DNA of 48,755 nt from Pseudobdellovibrio sp. (lineage in GTDB: Bacteria > Bdellovibrionota > Bdellovibrionia > Bdellovibrionales > Bdellovibrionaceae), in the NCBI GenBank assembly GCA_020696855.1, contig JAJFMT010000005.1:1-48755 (forward strand). The letters are read 5' to 3'. A program made the position numbers and the translations under genes. The notes beneath the pieces are model-generated. The model saw only the letters and a list, made by a program, of their open reading frames with translations. It made no database searches and was not told the origin of the DNA. Positions within the stretch are counted from its first letter, which is position 1; each line of letters opens with the position of its first letter. Positions 26,498 to 34,834 of this stretch are shown in pieces.

Positions 26498-27229
26498 CTA
26501 CGGGTCTACGCAACCTGGCGCTGCTGACGGGTTCTGATTATCGCAACGAATTCTTTCACAACCGTTTTCTGTTCTTTCATCGACCTTCCAAGGACAGTCA
26601 ATGGGCTGCTCGGGCGTAGGCTCAGGCGGCATCTGCGGCGGAGGACAAGTCCCCCGGCGGATAATCACTTCATGATTACGCCCAAGATTATCAACCGCCG
26701 TGGTAGGACATCTTGATTCTGTTGAGCACTTCTGCGCCGGCGAATTGATCATATTGTTATACTTTGAAGGACAGAAAGTTTTTGCTCTCGCAGGAACCTC
26801 ATCAGGGCACTCATTTCGGGTACAGATGATACAGCCCTTCGTCACTCCCACATTCACAAGAACGACCTGGTCAAAACATGTAACACATTGCTCATCACAA
26901 GTCGGCGGGAAGTATTCCACGCACTCACTTTTTGTAACACAAATCGGCGGTGTACATTTATCACCATTGCAAACTTCAGGAGTACAGCTTGTTGTTGATT
27001 CGGATGATTTACAATGAAATGAAATCGGTGCCTCGACTCTCCACATGGTGTTCGGCTCGGCCACGTAACGGCACGGCTGCATGGATTCATCAAGTTTTTT
27101 GTTTCTGAAGCAAGAGTGGTCAATACTGGAAACACATCCCAGCGAAAGATTTTCCAGCTTAATGCAGCTGCTTTGCGCGAAAGTAAATTCAGCAAAAAAT
27201 AAAAGTAATATCCCCAACACCGGTTTCAA
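26498..27229 (-). CDS. secreted cysteine-rich protein of the VWA/RCC1 operon
   Basis: The 243-residue product has a signal peptide (about 1-18, FTFAQ) and about 25 Cys in the mature part. Pairs such as CTPEVCNGDKCTPPICV, CDEQCVTCFD and CIICTRNEC resemble small disulphide knots, and the tail is Pro-rich (CPPPQMPPEPTPEQP). It begins with TTG one base after the upstream VWA gene's TAG; the ribosome-binding site GGGGAG lies inside the end of that gene. I know no named family. Its place between lipoprotein genes suggests a surface or matrix partner. Confidence 0.7.
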   Translation of the reverse strand: MKPVLGILLLFFAEFTFAQSSCIKLENLSLGCVSSIDHSCFRNKKLDESMQPCRYVAEPNTMWRVEAPISFHCKSSESTTSCTPEVCNGDKCTPPICVTKSECVEYFPPTCDEQCVTCFDQVVLVNVGVTKGCIICTRNECPDEVPARAKTFCPSKYNNMINSPAQKCSTESRCPTTAVDNLGRNHEVIIRRGTCPPPQMPPEPTPEQPIDCPWKVDERTENGCERIRCDNQNPSAAPGCVDP

Positions 27230-27230
27230 A

Positions 27231-28958
27231 CTAGAACTCCCCTAAAAATTTAACCTCGTCCTTTTTGGCATCTGCTGCCTTAGGCACAATCCATTTTTGC
27301 ACATACAATCTGTTTGGCAATGTAATTCCCCCGCTGGACTGCCAGACTGAGAAAACAAGAACTATATTTTCATTTGCTTCGTGACTGAAGTTCACTGCAA
27401 GGTCATTAGATGGATCAGTGTACTTTAAAGTGTTTTCCGCAAACGGGATGTGATCCAGTTGATAATTGACCTGATCTAAACCGTTTGCGCAGGCATCAGC
27501 TTCCACCGTAAATTTAAAGTCCATTAGATAATCATCATCAATGGGCCAGGTTGATATACTGGCTGCCACATCCATGCCCTTGGTAATTTTTAAATAATTA
27601 TTAAAGCCATCAGCCGTTGGGTTATCCAACATATCTGACCGCGCCAAAGAAGTTCCACGTATAATTTCAATAAAATTCGGTACCGCGTCCTTGTCAATAT
27701 CCGCATTCACCAGCGGCCGGCCATAAAGTTTATTCGCAAATGCTTTATCGCACTCGCTTAACCCGAAGTTAAAACTGCTTCGGCTGCAGGTTAACCCTGC
27801 TGCAACTGAACTACATTGGGTTTTATTTCTTGATGACCAGTAACAGAGTCCATCAATTGCGCCGGTTGATCGGTAATTATCCGGAGCCCAGCCCAAAGCG
27901 GCCTCTTCTTTGTCAGAAACTCCGTCCATATCTGAATCCGCTTCAATTACATTTTTTCTCATCAGAGAAGAAAGATTAACGGCAAAAATTGATTTTAAAT
28001 TGTAGTCCACGCGAGAGCTCGGTTGCAGCCGAGAGCACAACTGCGCCTGGGTCGCGCTCAAATCGGTAATGTTAATGGCCGCGCCGCTTGGCCCTTCGGT
28101 AACCTGGGTGATCGCAGTTAAATTGGCTAAGGCCTGGGCCTGCTGTGCCCCGCCGTTTTTTGCTCCGGGACTCGTGTAGTAGATCCCCTGAAAACGAAAG
28201 CCCGATGCATCTGACATAGCTTTCATGTTTATTAAATTAATCTTAGCTGTTAAATTTGCAATGAGGTTAGCGTCTGAGTCCGTCGACTGCCCGTCTGTCA
28301 TAAAGAAAGTTTGATATGCCGGACGTTCGCCCTCAAGAAGCATGAGATCTTCTGAAATTTTTTGATCCAGACAGCTTAGGGCCGGAATGTAGTTTGTTTC
28401 GGTTCCCACGCTGAAAGGATATCCATGGTCACCCCTAACCCGGCCCCGGCGCACATCTGCATCCTGCTGAGCTTTAAATGCCTCGACAGTCCGCACAGCA
28501 TCTTCCTGCGATTCAAATGGTGATACACAAGACTGGCCTCTTACAAATTGATGGGAATTAGAAAAACCGATGATGGAATATTTAACATTTGTACTCGAGC
28601 CGCAATTAAGGATGAAATTTTTTATTTGCTCAAATCGCGCACCCGCCAGATCGGTCGGCCCGTCTGAAGTATCAATAGTCCAGGTCGTGAAATTCGCTTC
28701 ATCAACTTCTTCTATAACAGTTCCAACGTTTGAAGCTGACATATCCAGAATGATAACGATGCGTACAGGTGCACCGAACACGACACCTTGAGGCGCACAA
28801 AGACTTCCTTCCGGTTTTGCAAGCGGACGTACCGGCGGAGGTGGAGGCGGAATAGAAGCTCGCTCAGAAACTTTTACATCAGAACAGTTTTGAAACGCGA
28901 TTAAAACAATGACTGCAGAAAAACTGACAGCAAGCGCCCATATTCTTTCTAGCTTCAC
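27231..28958 (-). CDS. lipoprotein with von Willebrand factor A domain (second of operon)
   Basis: The 575-residue protein has the FQNC-type lipoprotein signal (AFQNCSDVKV, Cys25) and a Pro-rich linker. A VWA domain runs from about residue 65 to 260, with the MIDAS motif DMSAS (72-76). Downstream are calcium-loop-like repeats: DSDMDGVSDKEE and DIDKDAVPNFIE, then a beta-rich C-terminal part (about 490-575). VWA domains bind protein ligands through a metal ion. It starts with GTG inside the stop of the preceding VWA gene (GTGA overlap), so the pair is translated together. Confidence 0.88.
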   Translation of the reverse strand: MKLERIWALAVSFSAVIVLIAFQNCSDVKVSERASIPPPPPPVRPLAKPEGSLCAPQGVVFGAPVRIVIILDMSASNVGTVIEEVDEANFTTWTIDTSDGPTDLAGARFEQIKNFILNCGSSTNVKYSIIGFSNSHQFVRGQSCVSPFESQEDAVRTVEAFKAQQDADVRRGRVRGDHGYPFSVGTETNYIPALSCLDQKISEDLMLLEGERPAYQTFFMTDGQSTDSDANLIANLTAKINLINMKAMSDASGFRFQGIYYTSPGAKNGGAQQAQALANLTAITQVTEGPSGAAINITDLSATQAQLCSRLQPSSRVDYNLKSIFAVNLSSLMRKNVIEADSDMDGVSDKEEAALGWAPDNYRSTGAIDGLCYWSSRNKTQCSSVAAGLTCSRSSFNFGLSECDKAFANKLYGRPLVNADIDKDAVPNFIEIIRGTSLARSDMLDNPTADGFNNYLKITKGMDVAASISTWPIDDDYLMDFKFTVEADACANGLDQVNYQLDHIPFAENTLKYTDPSNDLAVNFSHEANENIVLVFSVWQSSGGITLPNRLYVQKWIVPKAADAKKDEVKFLGEF

Positions 28959-31234
28959 GGCGCCCCCAATCGTAGAGGTTCGAGTTGCTCAAGTAAAATC
29001 TCAAACTTCATACCCGGAGTTACAACGTATTTTTTATACAACCAGCGCTTATCCATTGGATTAGTATGATTATCTACCCTTGCCACCACGACCACTTCAT
29101 TTGTGATGCCGGTAACAAGCGGAAGATTTTTTACCTTAATCCGGTAACCTGGCAATGTCACATTAAGGCCACGGTTATCGACTGCGTTTTTGTATTCGAC
29201 CAGATCGGTTTTGATTTCAATAATCTTTTCTGGCGGCAGAGTGTCCAGGTTTACTGTCGGCGGGAAACACTTAACAAAATGTTCAAAGTTGGAATACCCG
29301 TCTGAGTTTGTGAAAATGGTTTGATCATCCGCTACCGGATTTAACGAATATAAAAGTTCGCTGCCATCGAGAATGTCGTCATCATCGGTGTCTGCTTCAA
29401 AGTCGTCTGTACCTACCGTAATTTCTTCACATTGATTTAAGCCGTCTCCGTCGCGGTCAACTGATGGATTGCAACCTGCATTCACGCACTGAGAATACAC
29501 TTTAGTAATACTGTCCAGGCAATAGCCGTTCGAGCGCGTGGCATTGAGCCCAGCTGTGGTTTCCGCCGAATCCATTACGCCATCGCCGTCGGTGTCGGGT
29601 AAAAATGTTCCGGCACTGTTCACACGAAGGTTTCTATTATAAACGTACAGCATTCCCAGCTTGTAGTTTTGACCGTTATGTAGCTCCTGGAAGAGTTCAA
29701 ATGGTTTCGCCGGCGTCTTCAAAACAAAAAACCGGTGCTTCTTTGCGAAAATTTCCTGTGCCCTGACAATCCAGTTCACTTCTTTCTTCATTTCACCGGA
29801 TTGTGTCGCATAAACAGGATTTGCAGAGTCCATTCGAACAAAACTCATCTTCCATGCAGCGGCACCCGGATGCTGGATTTTAAAAACATTAATTGTACTT
29901 TTAAGTTTCCCGATGACGACGGCGTGACGGTTCTGAGTCCAGTCACCCCACACGCTTGTGATTTTGTTTTTGAAGTTATCTTCGTTTTCACTTATGTAAC
30001 TCGTTTGATTGTAATCGCGGTCGAACTGTCTAAGAAGAAGAAAGCACTGCCCGCACTTCAACATACTTCCCCACCGGTTACCCGGCACTGAACCATCGGA
30101 ATAGCCCGTACACTCCTGATTTAAGCACGTACCATTGCTGTAGCAACCAACCCGGTAGCTGGTACACGTAGGGGTTTCAGACCCTGGCAAACTGAGTGTA
30201 CCTGTTTCTGAATAGGATTTTAAATACTCAGCACATCGCTGCACACAGCCTAGAGCATTTATGTTATTCACCATTCCGAACGCATCAAGGCCTGCAGCCC
30301 CATAGCCGCTGCGGCAACTCTGAACCATAGTTCTTGGGGCTACATCACAAACACTCTTCTTTCGGGCCCATACGTACCGCGCGGCCGCTTCAATATGAAG
30401 AGGATGCGGTTTCGGAACCCCATCAGAAAAGAACACGAGTTCAAAATGCGATTTACCAAGCAGGCCTGCGGACTTCAAAGTCGCGAGTTCCTGATTAAGA
30501 GAAATATTCATTTTCTCCAGCTGTTCTGAAATTTGAGTTGTTCCTGTTGAACCCTTCACGTTACCGGAAAGATAAGTTGATGAGGTGACATGATTCCGGA
30601 TGTCTAACGGAATCCGTGAATTGATACTCGTGTTGTGAATTTTCGATTCGATCGCCCACAGGAAATAGAGATAATTTTTTGCATGAGTCACCGTTGTGAA
30701 TCCTACCGGAATGGTTCTGGAAAGTGGGCTTGCATAAACCGGGTTAACCGGATAGTTCAGCTCCCACGGGAATGAGATGGATTCTGTTTTACCGCCTGAA
30801 AACGGAAGCACCAGAATTTTAACCTGATCGTTTGTCAGTTTGCCTTGATCGATCTTGGCCTGCAGCTCATCAAGCCATGTCAGCATCACTTCAAAGCGGT
30901 TTCCTGCCGGATCGACGCCGGTAGGGCCTAAGCAGTTGATGGAGGGCTGAACGTCGGGGATCCAAGTGTCGATAGAATCAGGACATGCACCCGCGAACAT
31001 CGAGTTACTCATGTCGACAACAAAAACAGCGCGGAAAATATCCGTTGCCGAATTATCAATTTTCAAGAATGTAATATTATCAACTTCGGTAGGAACAACC
31101 GGAACTTCAGGCGGTGCCACAGAAGGCATCGCTTCAACATTCACCTGCCCGCAGTTCTGAAAAAATGCGAGAAGCATAAATGCTGCGTATAACGCTAAAA
31201 TAAGCTTGGCCAATTTTGGAGAGCGAATGCGCAT
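28955..31234 (-). CDS. lipoprotein with von Willebrand factor A domain (first of operon)
   Basis: The 759-residue product has the same signal type (LLAFFQNCGQVNVEA, Cys28). The VWA domain (about 67-340) carries the MIDAS DMSNS at 74-78 and FFSDGVPKP later. Several Cys cluster at 340-420 (CRSGYG, CVQRCAEYL, CYSNGTC, CGQCFLLL), unlike the second VWA protein. Then follow calcium-type loops DTDGDGVMDSAE, DRDGDGLNQCEE and DTDDDDILDGSE (about 565-640). GGGG lies just before ATG 31234. It heads the operon, and likely sits on the outer membrane, binding a protein or itself. Confidence 0.88.
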   Translation of the reverse strand: MRIRSPKLAKLILALYAAFMLLAFFQNCGQVNVEAMPSVAPPEVPVVPTEVDNITFLKIDNSATDIFRAVFVVDMSNSMFAGACPDSIDTWIPDVQPSINCLGPTGVDPAGNRFEVMLTWLDELQAKIDQGKLTNDQVKILVLPFSGGKTESISFPWELNYPVNPVYASPLSRTIPVGFTTVTHAKNYLYFLWAIESKIHNTSINSRIPLDIRNHVTSSTYLSGNVKGSTGTTQISEQLEKMNISLNQELATLKSAGLLGKSHFELVFFSDGVPKPHPLHIEAAARYVWARKKSVCDVAPRTMVQSCRSGYGAAGLDAFGMVNNINALGCVQRCAEYLKSYSETGTLSLPGSETPTCTSYRVGCYSNGTCLNQECTGYSDGSVPGNRWGSMLKCGQCFLLLRQFDRDYNQTSYISENEDNFKNKITSVWGDWTQNRHAVVIGKLKSTINVFKIQHPGAAAWKMSFVRMDSANPVYATQSGEMKKEVNWIVRAQEIFAKKHRFFVLKTPAKPFELFQELHNGQNYKLGMLYVYNRNLRVNSAGTFLPDTDGDGVMDSAETTAGLNATRSNGYCLDSITKVYSQCVNAGCNPSVDRDGDGLNQCEEITVGTDDFEADTDDDDILDGSELLYSLNPVADDQTIFTNSDGYSNFEHFVKCFPPTVNLDTLPPEKIIEIKTDLVEYKNAVDNRGLNVTLPGYRIKVKNLPLVTGITNEVVVVARVDNHTNPMDKRWLYKKYVVTPGMKFEILLEQLEPLRLGAP

Positions 31235-31449
31235 TATTCCCCTGCTTTCCCCATAAAACTGTTCGGATTTTTAAGGGGTTAGCTAAAGCAAAATCCCGCT
31301 ATGAGACACGCGTTTTTGGCCAACTAAGGGATGCATGGCCGGATTTGTAAACACTGGTTTCAGGTGCGAACTTCTGTGACGGTCAAAAGGCCTGTGCTTT
31401 CTCAATATGAAACATCGACAAAAAACAAAAAATGAAGGAGTATCAGTCC

Positions 31450-32499
31450 ATGAATCAAAAAATCAGGCTTACACAGAGTGTGCAAAAAGGCGGATGTGCC
31501 GCAAAAGTCGCGGCAACAGAGCTTCGAAAAATTTTAAAAAATGTAGAGTTTCCACCTACTCCGGCTGAACTGAAAATCGATTCGGGAAGTTTTGACGATG
31601 CGGCGATCTTTCAGGTTACTCCTGATCTTTCCTTGGTTCAGACGCTGGATTTTTTTACTCCCATTGTGGACTCACCTTACCTGTTCGGAAAGATTGCTTC
31701 CGTTAATGCTTTAAGTGATGTGTATGCCATGGGCGGTAAACCAAAAACAGCGATGGCCATTTTTGCTTTTCCTTTAGCCCAAATGGATAACGCAGTTGCG
31801 GTTGAAGTGCTTCAAGGGGCCTCTGATGTTTTACGTGAAGCCAAGGCGGCTCTGGTCGGCGGTCATACGATTGATGACGACACGATGAAATTCGGGCTTT
31901 CAGTTACAGGCTATGTTCATCCGCAAAAAGTCTGGTCTAATGCCGGCGCAAAGCCAGGTGATGATTTACTTTTAACCAAGCCATTGGGCACCGGCACAGT
32001 GACCGCAGCCCTGAAGCGCGGTGAAGTTTCGGAAGAGCAAATTCAAGATGTGCTGGACAGTATGTGCACCATCAATAATGTCATTGAAGATTTAGATGAC
32101 ACTGACATTTCTTCTATTCATGCCGCAACCGATATCACAGGCTTCGGACTTGCGGGCCATTCGCTGAATTTGGCTAACGCCAGCGGTGTAACGTGTGTAT
32201 TTCGCTTAGAACAACTGCCGTTATTTTCACGGGCCGCTGAGTTTATCGAAAAAGGCTTTTTAACAAAAGCTCACCGCACGAACGCCGAATATGTTAAAGA
32301 ACAGATTGAAATTTCAGAGGGCTTTCCTGTTCTTGAAAAATTAATTTATGACCCGCAAACAAGTGGTGGCCTTTTATTAGCGGTCAGCCCGCAGTCGAGC
32401 GAAAAAATTCTGGCGAAAATAAAAAAGCGATTTCCTTTTGCTGTTAAGATCGGTTCTGTTTCAGAAAGAAAAGCAAAGGCACTGCAATTCAGGAAATGA
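31450..32499 (+). CDS. selD: selenide, water dikinase SelD (cysteine form)
   Basis: The 349-residue enzyme makes selenophosphate from selenide and ATP. KGGCAAK with Cys16 is the active site (Cys, not Sec), and DDAAIF, TLDFFTPIVDSPY, ANALSDVYAMGG-type and GGHTIDD segments follow as in PurM/SelD. The start choice is ATG 31450, with AAGGAG nine bases before it; the earlier ATG at 31432 itself overlaps that ribosome-binding site and would add six residues. The stop overlaps mnmH (ATGA). No selA, selB or selC occurs in view, so selenium here probably serves tRNA modification. Confidence 0.95.
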   Translation: MNQKIRLTQSVQKGGCAAKVAATELRKILKNVEFPPTPAELKIDSGSFDDAAIFQVTPDLSLVQTLDFFTPIVDSPYLFGKIASVNALSDVYAMGGKPKTAMAIFAFPLAQMDNAVAVEVLQGASDVLREAKAALVGGHTIDDDTMKFGLSVTGYVHPQKVWSNAGAKPGDDLLLTKPLGTGTVTAALKRGEVSEEQIQDVLDSMCTINNVIEDLDDTDISSIHAATDITGFGLAGHSLNLANASGVTCVFRLEQLPLFSRAAEFIEKGFLTKAHRTNAEYVKEQIEISEGFPVLEKLIYDPQTSGGLLLAVSPQSSEKILAKIKKRFPFAVKIGSVSERKAKALQFRK

Positions 32500-33515
32500 A
32501 AAGACTTTCAGACTTCTCGCAGATTCTTTTAGAACGGACTCCCTTGATTGATGTGAGGGCACCTGTTGAATTTGCCGAAGGGTCGCTGCCTTTAGCAGAA
32601 AACTTTCCGTTGATGACCGACGATGAACGCCACGAAGTCGGTATCATGTATAAAGAAAAAGGCCAGCAAGCCGCAATTGAGCTGGGGCACCGCTTTGTCA
32701 GCGGCCCGGTTAAAGAGGCACGGGTTCAACAGTGGATCAATTTTATCAAAGAAAATCCAGGCTGTGCCATCTACTGTTTTCGCGGCGGTTTGCGCTCCCG
32801 AATTACCCAGCAATGGCTTCATGATGCCGGCTATGATGTTCCGGTTATTGAAGGCGGATACAAGGCAGTCAGAAGATTCCTGCTGGACTCTATGGCTGAG
32901 CTTTTACTTAAACTGAATTTCAGAATCATCGGTGGCCCGACCGGCTCAGGCAAAACCCAGTATATCAGAACCAAGAAATACTTCATTGATCTGGAATCCA
33001 TTGCCCATCACAGAGGGTCAGCTTTCGGCAGTTACACCGATAAACCGCAGCCGACGCAAATCAACTTTGAAAATCTTTTGATTCTTGAAATGCTCAGATT
33101 AAAAAACGTCAATGAACCGATTTTCTTGGAAAGCGAAAGCCGCATGATCGGCCGCTGCGCTTTACCGGTTTCTTTTCATGAAAAAATGCTGAATAGCCCG
33201 AGAGAAGAAATCTCTCGCCCCGTAGAGGAACGGGTTCAGAATATTTACGCTGAGTATATTCTGGAATCGCCACTGGGCACACAAAACGATGCCGCCCATT
33301 TTGCGCACTTGCAAAAGTCTTTAGACAGTATCTCACGAAAGCTGGGCGGCCTAAGACACAAAGAAATCACCGAGGATCTGCACTTTTCTAAGAGTGAGTT
33401 TCTGAAAAACGGCACTCTTGAATCAAATAAAATTTGGATTGAAAAGCTTCTTCTCTGGTATTACGACCCTCTCTATAATCATTCACGCCTGAACCACAAA
33501 GCCAGACTAACTTAA
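32496..33515 (+). CDS. mnmH: tRNA 2-selenouridine synthase MnmH (SelU)
   Basis: The 339-residue enzyme has an N-terminal rhodanese domain with catalytic Cys94 in YCFRGGLRS and a C-terminal P-loop domain with GPTGSGKT (147-154). MnmH replaces the sulphur of 2-thiouridine at the wobble position of certain tRNAs with selenium from SelD's selenophosphate. The ATG overlaps the selD stop. The usual EGGYKA linker motif (119-124) is present, and the length is near that of the family (about 360). It is followed by 125 bp before the next gene. Confidence 0.95.
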   Translation: MKRLSDFSQILLERTPLIDVRAPVEFAEGSLPLAENFPLMTDDERHEVGIMYKEKGQQAAIELGHRFVSGPVKEARVQQWINFIKENPGCAIYCFRGGLRSRITQQWLHDAGYDVPVIEGGYKAVRRFLLDSMAELLLKLNFRIIGGPTGSGKTQYIRTKKYFIDLESIAHHRGSAFGSYTDKPQPTQINFENLLILEMLRLKNVNEPIFLESESRMIGRCALPVSFHEKMLNSPREEISRPVEERVQNIYAEYILESPLGTQNDAAHFAHLQKSLDSISRKLGGLRHKEITEDLHFSKSEFLKNGTLESNKIWIEKLLLWYYDPLYNHSRLNHKARLT

Positions 33516-33640
33516 AGTCACCGCTGTACTTTTTACAGGCCCCCTTTCACTAGAGCAAAACTACTAAATTCTGACGGCCTTAATTCTGGTACTGGGGTTG
33601 CAAAGCCATTGCTCATTACTCAGGGGATTAGGGATATACG

Positions 33641-34834
33641 ATGGGAACACGGGCGGGATTTTCAAGCTTATTTTCGGCTTTTTTAATTGCATCAACAGTA
33701 TTGTTTTCGTCTTTCGAAGCACAGGCGCAAAACCGCTGTTCGATTCTTCTATCAAAATACTTACGTGAAATCGCAGCGCAGACTGAAACAGTCAAAGCCC
33801 TGCTGGCTCCTAAGCCACAAGGCCCGCGTCCGCTAAAACTTGCGCCAGAAAAAGCTTACATGTTCGGTTTGGAGTTCACGGTCACCAATCAAACAATCGT
33901 AAATGAGGGCAACCGGAACCCAAAAGACTACAGCTTAGCTAATAATCCGATTAAAGCTGAAGCCTTACATAAGTTCTGGGAAATGCTGGCAGAAAAATGC
34001 CAGGCGCATCCGGGCTGCCGTTCGACAATGTCGCGCGATAAACATGACCAGGCTCTTCGATTGGACTTTGAAGACGGTTTCTATTTTACTGTCGGTAATG
34101 ATTCCGCAGTTATCGAAATTAATGCGAAACCGCAAACGATTGAAGGCTTCAGAAAAGTAAAACACTACTTAGAAGATTTTGTTTTTGATATCGCAAAACA
34201 AATTGATTTAAAACCGCACCAGCGCGCGGGCCAAGGCCACATTCACGTTTCAAGAGCGGCCCTTAACGGTGATGCCAGACTTTTACGTAACTTCTTTGTG
34301 GATTTTCAAAACCGGCCGGAGATCGCTTACGGCGCCCTAGGAAATCATTTGTTGAACAGTCCGCCTCTGGCAGCTGAAAAACCACATCAAAGAGAAGCTT
34401 TAAAAAATGTTCTTCAGCAGCTGGATTCAAAACGACGCTATTCTATTGAAGACTTTGTGAATGCGGTTCATCGCAACGTTTATACGTCTTCTCACGCGGG
34501 TGACTGGGGAAGTTTCGATTATTATCAGGCTTTCAACATGACAAGACTTTTAAAATCAGAATCGTCAGCGACTATTGAAATCAGAAGCTTTCGTCCGCAA
34601 AGAAATACACGCGAATTTGAACTGCAAACCCGTTTAATTTCTCGATGGATTGAACATCTTCGTATGCGTGAAACACCGGTAGAGTACAACATGGCTGATA
34701 AATATGAACACACCGGCCAGGAAATCGTTGATGGTTATTACAAGCTGATCAAAGAGCTGGACCTTCCTTGGAATGAATTTAAATATTTGCTTCCTGAAAA
34801 CCTGGTGAGCATTGAACCAACGGGGCTTAACTAA
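33641..34834 (+). CDS. exported amidoligase-like protein
   Basis: The 397-residue protein has a signal peptide (about 1-30, EAQAQ). The rest shows the pattern of the amidoligase/carboxylate-amine ligase superfamily (glutamine-synthetase/ATP-grasp-like): FGLEFTV (Glu78), VIEINAKP (Glu159), GQGHIHVS (197-204) and IEIRSFRP near residue 306. Those Glu, His and Arg residues correspond to ATP- and metal-binding positions. Family members form amide or peptide bonds and are normally cytoplasmic, so the signal peptide is unexpected. AGGGA precedes the ATG. It shares one base (TAATG) with the next gene. Assignment by motif only; the true substrate is unknown. Confidence 0.6.
   Translation: MGTRAGFSSLFSAFLIASTVLFSSFEAQAQNRCSILLSKYLREIAAQTETVKALLAPKPQGPRPLKLAPEKAYMFGLEFTVTNQTIVNEGNRNPKDYSLANNPIKAEALHKFWEMLAEKCQAHPGCRSTMSRDKHDQALRLDFEDGFYFTVGNDSAVIEINAKPQTIEGFRKVKHYLEDFVFDIAKQIDLKPHQRAGQGHIHVSRAALNGDARLLRNFFVDFQNRPEIAYGALGNHLLNSPPLAAEKPHQREALKNVLQQLDSKRRYSIEDFVNAVHRNVYTSSHAGDWGSFDYYQAFNMTRLLKSESSATIEIRSFRPQRNTREFELQTRLISRWIEHLRMRETPVEYNMADKYEHTGQEIVDGYYKLIKELDLPWNEFKYLLPENLVSIEPTGLN

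Noticed and set aside
31432..31449. Earlier ATG for selD
   Set aside because: It overlaps the AAGGAG that serves ATG 31450.
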